From: Streptomyces sp. XD-27 | GTDB taxonomy: Bacteria; Actinomycetota; Actinomycetes; Streptomycetales; Streptomycetaceae | Assembly: GCF_030553055.1 (NCBI RefSeq) | Contig: NZ_CP130713.1 | Location: forward strand, 6,820,001 to 6,884,000 | Direction of reading: 5' to 3' | DNA length: 64,000 bases | Part shown: positions 15,725-24,121 of the stretch, one piece after another | Numbering within the stretch: the stretch's first letter is position 1 | Layout of the letters: each line of letters begins with the position of its first letter | Made by a program: the position numbers and the translations under genes | The notes under the pieces: model-generated | Told to the model about the DNA's origin: nothing | The model's database searches: none | What the model saw: only the letters and a program-made list of their open reading frames with translations

Positions 15725-17482
15725 TCAGCGCTGGGGCGGCGGGACGGACGACAGCTCGCGGACAGCGGCGAGCAGGGCGAGGCGGAGCGTACGTACGCCT
15801 GGGCGCGCGCCCGGGTCCTGCCGCAGCGCACCGGCGACCGCGTGGACGAGGCTGTCCGGCACGGAGGCCGAGCCGCGGTAGGGAGGCAGCCCGGGGGCGG
15901 GGGTCCTGCCGGTCAGGGCTCGGTAAAGCAGCGCGCCAAGCTGGTAGACGTCGGTGGCGGGTCCGGGGCGGATACCGGAGCCGTACCGCTGCTCGGGTGC
16001 CTGATAGGGCCCGGGGTTCTCGCCAAGGCGGGGTGGCACGGCGGCGAGGCCCAAGTCGCGCAGCACCATGTGCGGCCGGTTCATGACGACCGCGGTCGGC
16101 CGGAGCGCCCGGTGTGATAACCCCTCGCTGTGCAGCCCATCGAGGACTTCGGCCACTTCGGTGAACCCCTTCACGATCGACCACAGCCGCAGCGGGTCCG
16201 TCGGCGCGGGCTGCTCGGGCAGCAGTTCGTGCAGGGTCTCCAGGGGCCGGCCGAACCTCGCGTCGGCCGGCCAGGCCAGGGCCAGGGTGGCGGTGTTCCC
16301 ACGACGGGCCAGTTGTACGACGTCGGGGCCGCGGAAGGCGCGACACAGCCCCGCCTCCTGTTCGAGCGCGGCCAGGGGGTCGAAGCGGCCCGGACTGGGC
16401 GGCCGCGCCCACTCGACCTGGCGCAGCCACGCGTAGGAGCCGCGGGAGTCCCGGTCGGACACCACCCGTGCCACGGCCTGACGCCGTATCACGTCGCCGT
16501 CCCTCCACTCGTGGAGGAGGTCCTCGGGACCTTCGTACAGCAGGTACTCCCGTTCCCCGACCTCGACGACGGGCCGGGTGTCCCAGGCCGCGGGGCCGGA
16601 TCCGCGGTCGGGTCCGGACACCACGACGACAGCGGGCCGCTGAGGCCGCTCTTGGGCCGGTCGCCCGGCGGGGCGCAGGTCGCGCAGCACCCGCAGCGCG
16701 AAGGCGGCGGCGTGCCGTGACGCCGTCTCCTGGGAGCCCGCGGCGTCCGACGCGGCCTTGCCGGGGTCGGCGAAGTCGCTGATACCGCGGACGGACAGCA
16801 TCCGCACCCCCCGGTGCATGGCGGCCGCGTGTGCAACGCCCTGGCTCTCCATGTCGACGGCCGCGGCGTCGTTGTAGTGGCTGCGGATCCGGCGGACCGT
16901 CTCGGAGTCCCGGGAGCCGATCAGGACATCGCCCGAGGCGATCGGTTCGAAGTGCACCCGGGGCGGCGCGGTGGGCTGCGGCGCCGCGGTGGGGGTGAGG
17001 AAGGCCCACGGCTTGTTACGGCGGGCGGAGCGCACCAACTGGTCCATGTCGTACGACGGTCGCCAGGCCTCGGGCCGAGCGTTGAACCTGTCCGAGCTCT
17101 CCCGGCCGCCTTGATAGTCGTAGATCTTCCTGGCGACCACGACGTCCCCGAGGCGGAGATCGTCCTTGAGCGCACCGGCGACGCCGACGAAGAACACCGC
17201 CTCGGCATCGAAGTACTCGATCGTGGGCTGCGTGACGAGCGCGGCACGGGTGTTGGTGGGGCCCGTCTCGGCCAGTGCCACCTCCCAGTTGAGGCCGGGT
17301 ATTCGGCCGACGTCGAGGAGGGTGCCCTGCGGCAGCTCGACTTCGCGGACGTCCTCCAGGTGCCGGCGGACCGCCTCGTACTCCACCTGTAGGGCGGTGA
17401 GCACGACCACGGTGGGCCGCCGACTTCGCGCTCCCCCCAACGGAACCCCTTCACCTTCACGGGATCTGCGACTCGACCCCAC
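15725..17482 (-). CDS. Nucleoside phosphorylase-pseudokinase fusion (operon gene 1)
   Basis: A 585-residue two-domain protein. Residues about 23-270 match the MTA/SAH nucleosidase-PNP superfamily: VEYEAVRRHL (33-42), VAGALKDDLRLGDVVVA (101-117), VDMES (209-213) and VRGISDFAD (231-239). The Glu and Asp used for catalysis in that family are present, so cleavage of a nucleoside or nucleotide is plausible. Residues about 300-580 form a protein kinase fold: APE at 495-497, the helix F Asp in TDVYQLGALLYRALTG (510-525), but HRAL at 457-460 replaces HRDL and no beta-3 Lys is evident. DLG at 476-478 stands for DFG. It is therefore probably a pseudokinase. The start is uncertain: GTG 17482, or TTG 17440 behind AAGGGG. 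It begins an operon with the helicase, the 397-residue protein and the membrane protein. Confidence 0.85.
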   Translation of the reverse strand: MGSSRRSREGEGVPLGGARSRRPTVVVLTALQVEYEAVRRHLEDVREVELPQGTLLDVGRIPGLNWEVALAETGPTNTRAALVTQPTIEYFDAEAVFFVGVAGALKDDLRLGDVVVARKIYDYQGGRESSDRFNARPEAWRPSYDMDQLVRSARRNKPWAFLTPTAAPQPTAPPRVHFEPIASGDVLIGSRDSETVRRIRSHYNDAAAVDMESQGVAHAAAMHRGVRMLSVRGISDFADPGKAASDAAGSQETASRHAAAFALRVLRDLRPAGRPAQERPQRPAVVVVSGPDRGSGPAAWDTRPVVEVGEREYLLYEGPEDLLHEWRDGDVIRRQAVARVVSDRDSRGSYAWLRQVEWARPPSPGRFDPLAALEQEAGLCRAFRGPDVVQLARRGNTATLALAWPADARFGRPLETLHELLPEQPAPTDPLRLWSIVKGFTEVAEVLDGLHSEGLSHRALRPTAVVMNRPHMVLRDLGLAAVPPRLGENPGPYQAPEQRYGSGIRPGPATDVYQLGALLYRALTGRTPAPGLPPYRGSASVPDSLVHAVAGALRQDPGARPGVRTLRLALLAAVRELSSVPPPQR

Positions 17483-17528
17483 GACTCCCGCCGGCGAATC
17501 CGCTCGGCACCTGAAGTGGAGTGGAGGA

Positions 17529-18452
17529 TCACTCTAGCCCGTATGTCCCGGAGCCCATTCGGTAGCCCGTTGCCTCCGACGACGCGACGGACCTGAGTGC
17601 CTCCAAGAGTCGTTTGAGCGCCGGGGTAAGGGGCCCGGCCTGGACTGCGAGCGATGTGGTGAGGGCAAGACCGGTCAGGGGACGGAGTGCTGTTCGGGGT
17701 GCCGGCGGCAGCCCTGAGACCTCGTAGAAGACCGTCCAGGAGGGGGCGTCGGTACCGATGTCGATCAGGGTCTGCCGAAGGCTGGTGAACGGCGGTCCTG
17801 GCGGGGGCTCGGTGCCGGCCCTCCGGCAGGCATCGAGGACCAGGTCGTGGAAGGGAGGGTTCCCGTCGCGTGCGGCGAGACGCAGCGGCAGGTCGGCGAG
17901 GTGTTCCAGCCGTAGCAGGGGTTCGTCCGCCAGCGCGTGGTCGGCGGGCAGCGCGACGTACAGAGGGTCGCTCCACACCGGGATCAGCCTCAGCCCCGGC
18001 GCCGCGGTCACGGCGCGCACCAGCGCGGCGTCCAGCTCGCCCGACCGCACGGCTGCCAGCCGGTCGGTCGGCGGAGCCTGCTCGAGCCGGACACGCAGCC
18101 GTGGAGCGCCCGCGGCGAGCTCGACAAGGGCGCGGTAGAGCCGGTCCCCGGGGCCGTGGATGGCTCCCAGCCGCAGGCCGCCGTCGGTACCGGCCGCGAT
18201 GTCGGCCGCCACCTGACGGGTACGGTCCGCCGCGGCGAGCACGGTCCGCGCCTCGACCAGCAGACGCTCACCGGCGGCCGACAGACGCACGTGCCGGGTC
18301 GACCGGTTGAACAGCGGCAACCCGAGCTCGCGCTCAAGCCTGCGGATCTGCTGGCTCACAGCCGACTGCACGATGGTCAACCGCTCGGCGGCCCGCCCGA
18401 ATCCGCCCTCCTCGGCCACGGCGACGAAGTACCGCAACTGTCGTAGCTCCAT
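17529..18452 (-). CDS. LysR family transcriptional regulator
   Basis: A 307-residue LysR-type regulator. Residues 1-60 form the winged HTH (MELRQLRYFVAVAEEGGFGR, then QSAVSQQIRRLERELGLPLF), and about 90-300 the ligand-binding domain of periplasmic-binding-protein fold. It is divergent from the cupin gene with 136 bp between, and the shared region holds a CCACAA/TTGTGG inverted repeat, the usual arrangement for a LysR target. It stops only 46 bp before the nucleosidase-pseudokinase gene on the same strand; no terminator is visible between them, so read-through into that operon is possible. Confidence 0.9.
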   Translation of the reverse strand: MELRQLRYFVAVAEEGGFGRAAERLTIVQSAVSQQIRRLERELGLPLFNRSTRHVRLSAAGERLLVEARTVLAAADRTRQVAADIAAGTDGGLRLGAIHGPGDRLYRALVELAAGAPRLRVRLEQAPPTDRLAAVRSGELDAALVRAVTAAPGLRLIPVWSDPLYVALPADHALADEPLLRLEHLADLPLRLAARDGNPPFHDLVLDACRRAGTEPPPGPPFTSLRQTLIDIGTDAPSWTVFYEVSGLPPAPRTALRPLTGLALTTSLAVQAGPLTPALKRLLEALRSVASSEATGYRMGSGTYGLE

Positions 18453-18468
18453 GTGTTCTCCGGTCCGT

Positions 18469-18520
18469 CACCGTTGATTGATCACCGTTGCTGATTTCTG
18501 TCTGCCACAACTGCTTGTGG
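18469..18520. promoter_or_regulatory. Candidate LysR operator and repeats
   Basis: In the divergent region a direct repeat CACCGTTG lies at 18469-18476 and 18483-18490 (14-bp spacing). A perfect inverted repeat CCACAA-ctgc-TTGTGG occupies 18505-18520. Both are plausible binding sites for the adjacent LysR protein. Confidence 0.5.
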
Positions 18521-18588
18521 TTCCGCCGCTGTTCCCTCGGTCGAATGGGGGGACATCGAGCGGAATCAGATCGCCCTAAGGAGCGGAG

Positions 18589-19099
18589 ATGTCGGTGGCC
18601 GGTCGTCGCATGGAGGAAGCCGTGGTCATTCCCGGGGAGGTTGTGGAGGTGGTGGAGCTGTCCCCAGGTAGTGCGTTCCAGCTGCTGGTCGACGCCAGTG
18701 GCACCGACGGCGCATTGGGGGCGAACCGACTCACGCTCGGCACCGGTGCCGACGGGGCCAGGCCGCATTACCACTCACGGTCATCGGAGATGTTCTACGT
18801 ACTCGACGGGTGATGGAGTTCCTCCTCGGGAGCGGATTACCACGGTTGCCGCGGGCGGTCTGGTCGTCATCCCGCCGAACCTCCCCCACGCGTTCGGCGC
18901 GGCCGCCGAATCCACGGCTGACCTGCTTGTGGTGGCGACTCCCGGTGTCGAGCGGTTCGGATACTTCCGGCAACTCGGCCGCATCGCCCGGGGCCAGCTG
19001 TCCGGGACGAGCCTCCTGCCCGAGCAGGACCGTTACGACGTCCACTTCGTCGACGGCACGCCGTGGGACGCGGTACGCGGGCGCCGTACACCGAGGTAG
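18589..19099 (+). pseudogene. Cupin domain protein, two frameshifts
   Basis: A small cupin-fold protein read in three successive frames. Frame one runs from ATG 18589 (AGGAG upstream) to MFYVLDG with the metal-site motif HYHSRSSEMFYVLDG, then hits TGA at 18811. A second frame gives MEFLLG, and a third continues ERITTVAAGGLVVIPPNLPHAF, the second cupin motif, to TAG 19099. Adding one base at the G run 18808-18810 and one at 18828-18830 restores a single continuous protein of about 170 residues. Either the gene is inactive or two homopolymer errors are present. It is divergent from and probably controlled by the LysR gene. Cupins of this type are often quercetinase-like or simple sugar-binding proteins; the substrate is not evident. 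Confidence 0.8.
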
Positions 19100-19140
19100 G
19101 ACGAACCGCTCCAGACCGACCGCGCTGAGCAAAGCGTCGA

Positions 19141-21075
19141 CTACGTCTCGAGGAGGTCATGCGCCTTCAGCGCAGTCGTAGAGGGTGTGGCTTCCGCCCG
19201 GGGGCCGACCGTAGGCGCTGGGGGGATGCGGGTGCAGTTCTTCTTCACCCAGGCCGATGCCGGTGTGGTCGGGCGGCGCGTGGTGAGCAGGGCGTAGCGC
19301 AGTTGGTGGGTGGAGACCAGGTCGCTGAGCCGTCGTGCGGTCGGATAGGGGGTCAGGCCGGTGAAGCCGCCCATGACCAGGATGGGTTGGGAAGTGGCGC
19401 GCAGCAGGGGCTCGGCGCCGTAGGCGGCCTGGGTGGCGAGCAGGTACTTCTCCCCGGAACGGTGCGCGGAGAGGTAGTTCAGCAGTGCGGTGTCCCGGGC
19501 GGACGGTTTACTCAAGGGGAATCGTGGGACCTTGACCGGGTGGTGGTGCCTGGCGTCATAGCCGGGTCCGACCGGTCCTGCCAGTGGCTCCATCGCTGAG
19601 CCGGGGTACCGCGGGTGCAGGCAGGAGGCGGCCCAGACGGCCGGGGCGAGCAGGACGGCCGTCAGGGACGCTGCCAGGGCGCCGTGCACCGTCCGTCGTG
19701 CGGTGTCCGGCCCGCTGGTCCACAGGCCGACGGTCCCGCACAGGCCCAGCATCAGCACCACCGGTAGCAGCCAGGGCGCGAATCCGCTGTGCGGGCCGTC
19801 GATGGCGGCTGCCCACAGTGCGGTGAGGGCGACCGCGACGGGCAACGCCCGCCGACGTCGGCCGCCGGCGCGGTACTCGGCCCAGAAGAGGGCAACTCCG
19901 CTACCCGTCAGCGCGGCGAGGGCCGGGGCCAGTACGGTCGTGTAGTAGCCGTGGTTGCCGTTGGAGTTGCTGAAGACCACGATGTGTACCACCAGCCAGC
20001 CGCCCCAGAGCAGGAGCCCTGCCCGCGGCCCGTCGGTGCGCGGTTGTCCGGCGCGCCACCACACGCCCAGCGCCAGGGCCAGCACGGCGAGCGGCAGGAG
20101 CCAGGCGATCTGCGGGCCCACGGTGTGGTTGACCACCATGCTCCACCCCGTGTTGCCGGTGGAGCGGCTGGCGGCCGTGCCGGCGACGGCGCCCAGCGCG
20201 TGCGGGTCGTCGCCGAAGCGGCTCAGCCCGTTGTAGCCGAAGACCAGGGTGAAGGGGTTGTTGTCGGTGGTCCCGTCGATGTAGGGGCGGTGCGCGGCGG
20301 GGGAGGCCCATACCAGCAGCAGCCAGGAGCAGGAGACGACGAGTGCGGTGATCCCGGCGAGGAGCAGCCGCCGGGCCCGGTCCAGCCGGGAGCCGGGCGC
20401 TGCCCAGAGGTACACCGCGGCGAAGACCGGCAGAACGAGCCACGCTTGGAGCATCTTGGCCTGGAAGGCCAGCCCCACCCATGCCCCGCAGCCGAGCAGC
20501 GGCAGCAGCCTCCCGGTGGCGACGGCCTTCTGCAGCGACCCCGCCGCGAGGACCAGCAGCAGGACGAGCAGGGTGTCGGGGATGTTGTGCCGGTTGAGCG
20601 CGACGGTGACCGGAGTGAGGGTGAGTACCAGCGCGGCGAGCAGCCCTGCGAAGGGGCCGGCCCAGGCGCGGACGATCCGGTGCAGCACCCAGACGGCGAG
20701 GACGCCCTCCAGCACCTGCGGCAGTACCACCGCCCAGGTGTACGGTCCGAATAGCCTGACGGAAAGGGCCTGCGGCCACAGCGCACCGGGGATCTTGTCC
20801 ACGGTGATCGAGCCGCTCGGGTCGAGCCCGCCGAAGACGAAGGCGTTCCAGTCCGCCGCCATCGACCGCACGGCGGCGCTGTAGTACGGGTGCACCGGGG
20901 TACGGCCGATGCCCCAGGCGTAGAGCACCGCGGCAGCCGCCAGGATCAGCAGCAGGGCGTATGCCTCCCGGCTGATGGTGGTCCGTCGACGGCGCTTGGC
21001 GTGGCCGCCGCGTCTGGTGCGGTGCGTGCGGTGGTGGCGGTCGGTGGGGTCCCGGGTGAGGGTGGCGGCGTCCAT
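19141..21075 (-). CDS. GT39/ArnT-like membrane glycosyltransferase
   Basis: A 644-residue polytopic protein of the dolichyl-phosphate mannosyltransferase/ArnT class, which moves a sugar from a polyprenyl-phosphate donor to an acceptor outside the membrane. The amino end is basic and cytoplasmic. After the first helix (AYALLLILAAAAVLYAWGIG) comes the extracellular loop with HPYYSAAVRSMAADW and FGGLDPSGSITVDKIP, equivalent to the catalytic acidic loop of ArnT. About ten more helices follow, then a soluble domain from about residue 545 (YLLATQAAYGAEPLL). ATG 21075 follows AGGAG. It reads in the same frame as the upstream NlpC gene only because that gene is frameshifted. It lies at the distal end of the probable poly-gamma-glutamate operon, 38 bp after the NlpC gene. 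Confidence 0.85.
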   Translation of the reverse strand: MDAATLTRDPTDRHHRTHRTRRGGHAKRRRRTTISREAYALLLILAAAAVLYAWGIGRTPVHPYYSAAVRSMAADWNAFVFGGLDPSGSITVDKIPGALWPQALSVRLFGPYTWAVVLPQVLEGVLAVWVLHRIVRAWAGPFAGLLAALVLTLTPVTVALNRHNIPDTLLVLLLVLAAGSLQKAVATGRLLPLLGCGAWVGLAFQAKMLQAWLVLPVFAAVYLWAAPGSRLDRARRLLLAGITALVVSCSWLLLVWASPAAHRPYIDGTTDNNPFTLVFGYNGLSRFGDDPHALGAVAGTAASRSTGNTGWSMVVNHTVGPQIAWLLPLAVLALALGVWWRAGQPRTDGPRAGLLLWGGWLVVHIVVFSNSNGNHGYYTTVLAPALAALTGSGVALFWAEYRAGGRRRRALPVAVALTALWAAAIDGPHSGFAPWLLPVVLMLGLCGTVGLWTSGPDTARRTVHGALAASLTAVLLAPAVWAASCLHPRYPGSAMEPLAGPVGPGYDARHHHPVKVPRFPLSKPSARDTALLNYLSAHRSGEKYLLATQAAYGAEPLLRATSQPILVMGGFTGLTPYPTARRLSDLVSTHQLRYALLTTRRPTTPASAWVKKNCTRIPPAPTVGPRAEATPSTTALKAHDLLET

Positions 21076-21113
21076 GGCGGGGCTCCTTTGGCTGCGGGCT
21101 GGTGGCGTCGGCT

Positions 21114-22188
21114 TCACAGGCGGCGGGCCATGCGAAACCCCTGGGCGTAGAAGCCATGGCCGTCGAGCGTGGCGCGGCCGGCCAGGTCGCCCATGGTGGG
21201 CCCGTTGGCCCGTGAGCGGCTGGAATAGAAGCGCGGATGCCCGTCGGTGTCCGGCCCCAGGTACATGCCGACGTGGTCGATGGCGCGAGGTCGGCCGATC
21301 TCGATGGCGAAGAAGACGAGGTCGCCGGGGAGTAGCCGGCTGATGTCGGCAGGTGGCCGGCCGGTGTTCGGGATCAGCAGCACGCCGGGGCCCGGTCGGC
21401 GATGGCGTAGGCCCGGCGGGCAGACCGGTCCCCGGGTTGTTGGTGGCGTGCATGGGGTAGCCCATGCGGTAGCCCCAGACCAGGCGCATGAAGCCGGAGC
21501 AGTCCACGTCCCCGTAGCGCTTCTTCTCCGGGTGCTTGCGGATGCCGTCGGGGAAGGTCCAGGGAACGCCGAGGTAGTCGTAGAAGTCGGACTTCTCATC
21601 GCGGGAATGGAACGACGTCGGCGACTGCCCTGGCAGGAGCGGCCCGAAGTGGGCCTTGCCGGCGTAGCGCAGGCCGGAGTCGGTGCGCAGATCGGGCGCC
21701 CCGTCGCCGTACTGGAAGGCCACGGCGATGACGTCCGGACTGCGGTCGGCAAGGGCCTTGGGGAACCATCCCCGGAACCAGCGGGTTCGCTCCTTGCCCC
21801 GACTCCATGCGCCGTCCATCAGCCGCACCCAGGCGTCGCCGCGCACCACCGCGCCGGTGGTGCGCGGCTCGCTCCAGGTACGGGTCGGGCCGGTCAGCAG
21901 CGCGGTGCGGGCGCCGTCGGTGAAGGTGGCCAGTACGCGGCCGTCGGCGGCGCGGACCACGGTACGGGCGGGCGCGGCGAGGCGCTCGAAGCGGTAGCCG
22001 CCGGTCGGCACCGAGACGTCACCGTCCCCCGGAACGTCACCGTCCCCCGGAACGTCACCGTCCGGTGTGCCGCTTCGGGAGTGGTGCCATGCGTATCCGC
22101 CGACCGCTCCGGCAGCGGCCAGACCGGCGGCGGACGCCAGGATCTGACGGCGGCTGGGCCTGCCGGTCGGGGTGGGGTTGGTGCCCAT
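21114..22188 (-). pseudogene. Exported NlpC/P60 hydrolase, frameshifted
   Basis: A probable cell-wall or gamma-glutamyl hydrolase. The amino end has a twin-arginine signal (SRRQILASAAGLAAAGAVGG). Residues about 40-52 are DGDVPG repeats. A beta-rich segment precedes the NlpC/P60 domain, whose catalytic Cys lies in DVDCSGFMRLVWG and His in RAIDHVGMYLG. The two halves are in different frames: after NNPGTGLP the protein-like sequence moves through RRAYAIADRAP to GVLLIPNTGRPP, ending FRMARRL. Adding one base at the run 21418-21420 and one at 21387-21390 restores one 358-residue protein. GAGGAG precedes ATG 22188. NlpC/P60 enzymes such as B. subtilis PgdS cleave poly-gamma-glutamate, which fits the PgsB/PgsC neighbours. 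Confidence 0.8.
22016..22065 (-). repeat. 18-bp tandem repeat in the NlpC/P60 gene
   Basis: Two perfect 18-bp units and a partial third (22016-22033, 22034-22051, 22052-22065) encode a DGDVPG linker just after the signal peptide. It is a likely site of length variation. Confidence 0.9.
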
Positions 22189-22249
22189 GGCGACCTCCTC
22201 TACGTGGTGCTCGATGTGCGGATGGACTCGACGGACGCGTGCGGCTCGC

Positions 22250-22732
22250 TCAGCCGACGGGCAGTGCCCCCAGCAGCAGCCCGGCGACCAGCACTACATA
22301 CGTGCCGAGGGTCACCGCGGTGGTGGAGACCACGGTGGCCGCCAACGGCTGGCGGACCATCTGATAGGCGATCAGGCCGGGCACGATGAAGCCCAGGGTC
22401 TGGGTGGTGTAAAGGAGCGGGAACTCGTGCTGGAGGGCGAGCATCACCGTGGTCTGGAGCAGCACCGCGGACAGCACCACGGCGGCGAACAGCCGCTTCC
22501 CGTAGAGGATCACATGACGCTGGAGGACCTTGGTCGTGACGAGGGTGAGCACCATGACGCCGACCATCAGCGCGGCCCGGACCACATCGGTCACGATGGT
22601 CAGCGCCAGCCAGCCGGGGGTGATCATGCCGCCGGGAGAGAGGTTGGTGGTCAGATAGCAGACCAGCGAGAAGACCAGTCCGAGGGCGATCCCCAGCGCG
22701 GCGATCTGCGGAGTGATGGTGACGGGGATCAC
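22250..22732 (-). CDS. pgsC: Poly-gamma-glutamate synthesis protein PgsC/CapC
   Basis: A 160-residue membrane protein with four to five helices (LGIALGLVFSLVCYLTT, IVTDVVRAALMVGVMVLTLV, LFAAVVLSAVLLQTTVML, LGFIVPGLIAYQMV, VTLGTYVVLVAGLLLG). Length and pattern, including the LSPGGMITPGWLAL loop and GFIVPGLIA, match PgsC/CapC, the small membrane partner of the PgsB amide ligase. The GTG start overlaps the pgsB stop by 4 bp (GTGA), so they are translationally coupled. Together they would polymerise glutamate at the membrane. The gene stops 61 bp before the NlpC/P60 hydrolase. Confidence 0.85.
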   Translation of the reverse strand: MIPVTITPQIAALGIALGLVFSLVCYLTTNLSPGGMITPGWLALTIVTDVVRAALMVGVMVLTLVTTKVLQRHVILYGKRLFAAVVLSAVLLQTTVMLALQHEFPLLYTTQTLGFIVPGLIAYQMVRQPLAATVVSTTAVTLGTYVVLVAGLLLGALPVG

Positions 22733-24102
22733 AGCGACTTCCTTGCGGTCTCGTACCAGGCGTCGGGATGGGCGGCGGAGGGGCTTGGGACAGAAGAGGG
22801 GCGTGGGACAGCGGAGGGGCGTGGGATATACGGGCCGGACGTCGGGTCGTTCAGCGCCGCCACCCAGCTGTACGGCTCCGGCTCGGGCGGGTGCGCGATC
22901 GGAAGCGGCTCATCGGCGTGGTCCGGGGGCAGCTTGCCGAGGTGCTCCAGGAGCAGTTCGCCCTGGCCGTGGATGTTGCCGACGGCCACCAGTGAGGAAT
23001 GAGGGGCCAGTTCGGCGAGGATGGCGCGGGTCAGCTCGTGCGCGTCCCGCCGTTCGCCGCCCAGGTCCACCACCCGGCCCGACGACCAGCCCGGCGGGAT
23101 GCCGTCGAGGGCGCTCTTGGTCGGGTGCCCGATGAGGAAGACCGTCTCCGGGGCCAGGTCGGGGACGATCGCTCCCATCTGCCCGTTGCGTTCCACCCGG
23201 TCCGGGCGGCAGTTGACGACCAGGTTCAGCGGGCGGCGGATCGCACCGAGCTCCTCCAACTGACGGACGTTCATCAACGTCGACTCGGGGTCGTTGGCGG
23301 CGAAGACGTTGGCGAAGCGCAGCCGCTTGCCTTCCGGTGTGCGGTAGCGCTCGACGGTGAGCACGCCGGGATCCGGCGGCGCGTCCCACATACCGCGCAG
23401 CGCCGTGGCCCGGTCCACCCCGAGCAGTTCGGCCACCGCCAGCGCGATGGCGACGTTCTCCTTGAACGTAAACCAACTGAACCCGCGCAGCTCCTCGTCG
23501 GTGACCGACTCCGGGTCGACCGCGATCAGGTGGCACCTGCGCTTGTCCGCCTCCTCCTTGAGGATGTGCAGTCGCTCCTGCTCGGCGGTGACGCAGACCC
23601 CGCCGACCGGCATCGACCGGGACAGCGAGCGCGCCACATCGTCCAGCGTCGGGCCCATTTCGGCGAGGTGGTCCTCACGGACGTTGCACAGCACGCCGAT
23701 GGTGGAGCGGATCAGCTTCTCCTGGTTGACCTCCTGAAGTGCGGGCATCACCGCCATGCACTCGATGACCAGAGCGTCCGGCCGGTATGCCGCGGCGCGC
23801 CGGACTATGCCGATCTGCTCGACGATGTTCGCGATGCCGAACTTCCGGTACACCGGCTCCTCTGTGGCATCCGGGTGGATGAACCGGGCAGCGGTACCGG
23901 TGGTCTTGGCCACGGTGACCAGACCACCGCCGCGCAGCGCCCCCGCGCACAGGCGGGTGATCGAGCTCTTGCCCCGGATGCCGTTGACCAGCACCCGCGT
24001 GGGGATCTGCGCCAGCGCGGCGTAGTGGCGCCGCTGCTCCAGCACGCCGGCGACCAGCAGCGCGGCACAGCTCAGCAGAAGTACAACGTAAAGGAAAAGC
24101 AC
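22729..24102 (-). CDS. pgsB: Poly-gamma-glutamate synthase PgsB/CapB
   Basis: A 457-residue Mur-ligase-like ATP-dependent amide ligase that extends poly-gamma-glutamate. It has an amino-terminal membrane anchor (LFLYVVLLLSCAALLVAGV), the phosphate loop GIRGKSS at 41-47, and family segments TTGTAARFIHPDATEEPVYR, ALVIECMAVMPALQE, NVREDHLAEMG and CRPDRVERNGQM. I chose GTG 24102 because AAGGA lies nine bases upstream and the membrane anchor begins there. The protein is about 60 residues longer than Bacillus PgsB, with a Pro/Ser-rich tail (PRPSAVPRPSSVPSPS). It lies between the HAMP sensor gene (19 bp upstream) and pgsC (4-bp overlap). No pgsA/capA is nearby, so the exported form or length control may differ from the classical capsule. 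Confidence 0.9.
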   Translation of the reverse strand: MLFLYVVLLLSCAALLVAGVLEQRRHYAALAQIPTRVLVNGIRGKSSITRLCAGALRGGGLVTVAKTTGTAARFIHPDATEEPVYRKFGIANIVEQIGIVRRAAAYRPDALVIECMAVMPALQEVNQEKLIRSTIGVLCNVREDHLAEMGPTLDDVARSLSRSMPVGGVCVTAEQERLHILKEEADKRRCHLIAVDPESVTDEELRGFSWFTFKENVAIALAVAELLGVDRATALRGMWDAPPDPGVLTVERYRTPEGKRLRFANVFAANDPESTLMNVRQLEELGAIRRPLNLVVNCRPDRVERNGQMGAIVPDLAPETVFLIGHPTKSALDGIPPGWSSGRVVDLGGERRDAHELTRAILAELAPHSSLVAVGNIHGQGELLLEHLGKLPPDHADEPLPIAHPPEPEPYSWVAALNDPTSGPYIPRPSAVPRPSSVPSPSAAHPDAWYETARKSL

Positions 24103-24121
24103 GTCAGTCGGTCCTTCACTG

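Noticed and set aside
19141..22188. A single 1015-residue protein joining an NlpC/P60-like start with a glycosyltransferase
   Set aside because: The join is non-protein-like Pro/Arg-rich sequence; the NlpC domain continues in another frame and the glycosyltransferase has its own ATG and AGGAG. It is an artefact of the frameshift.
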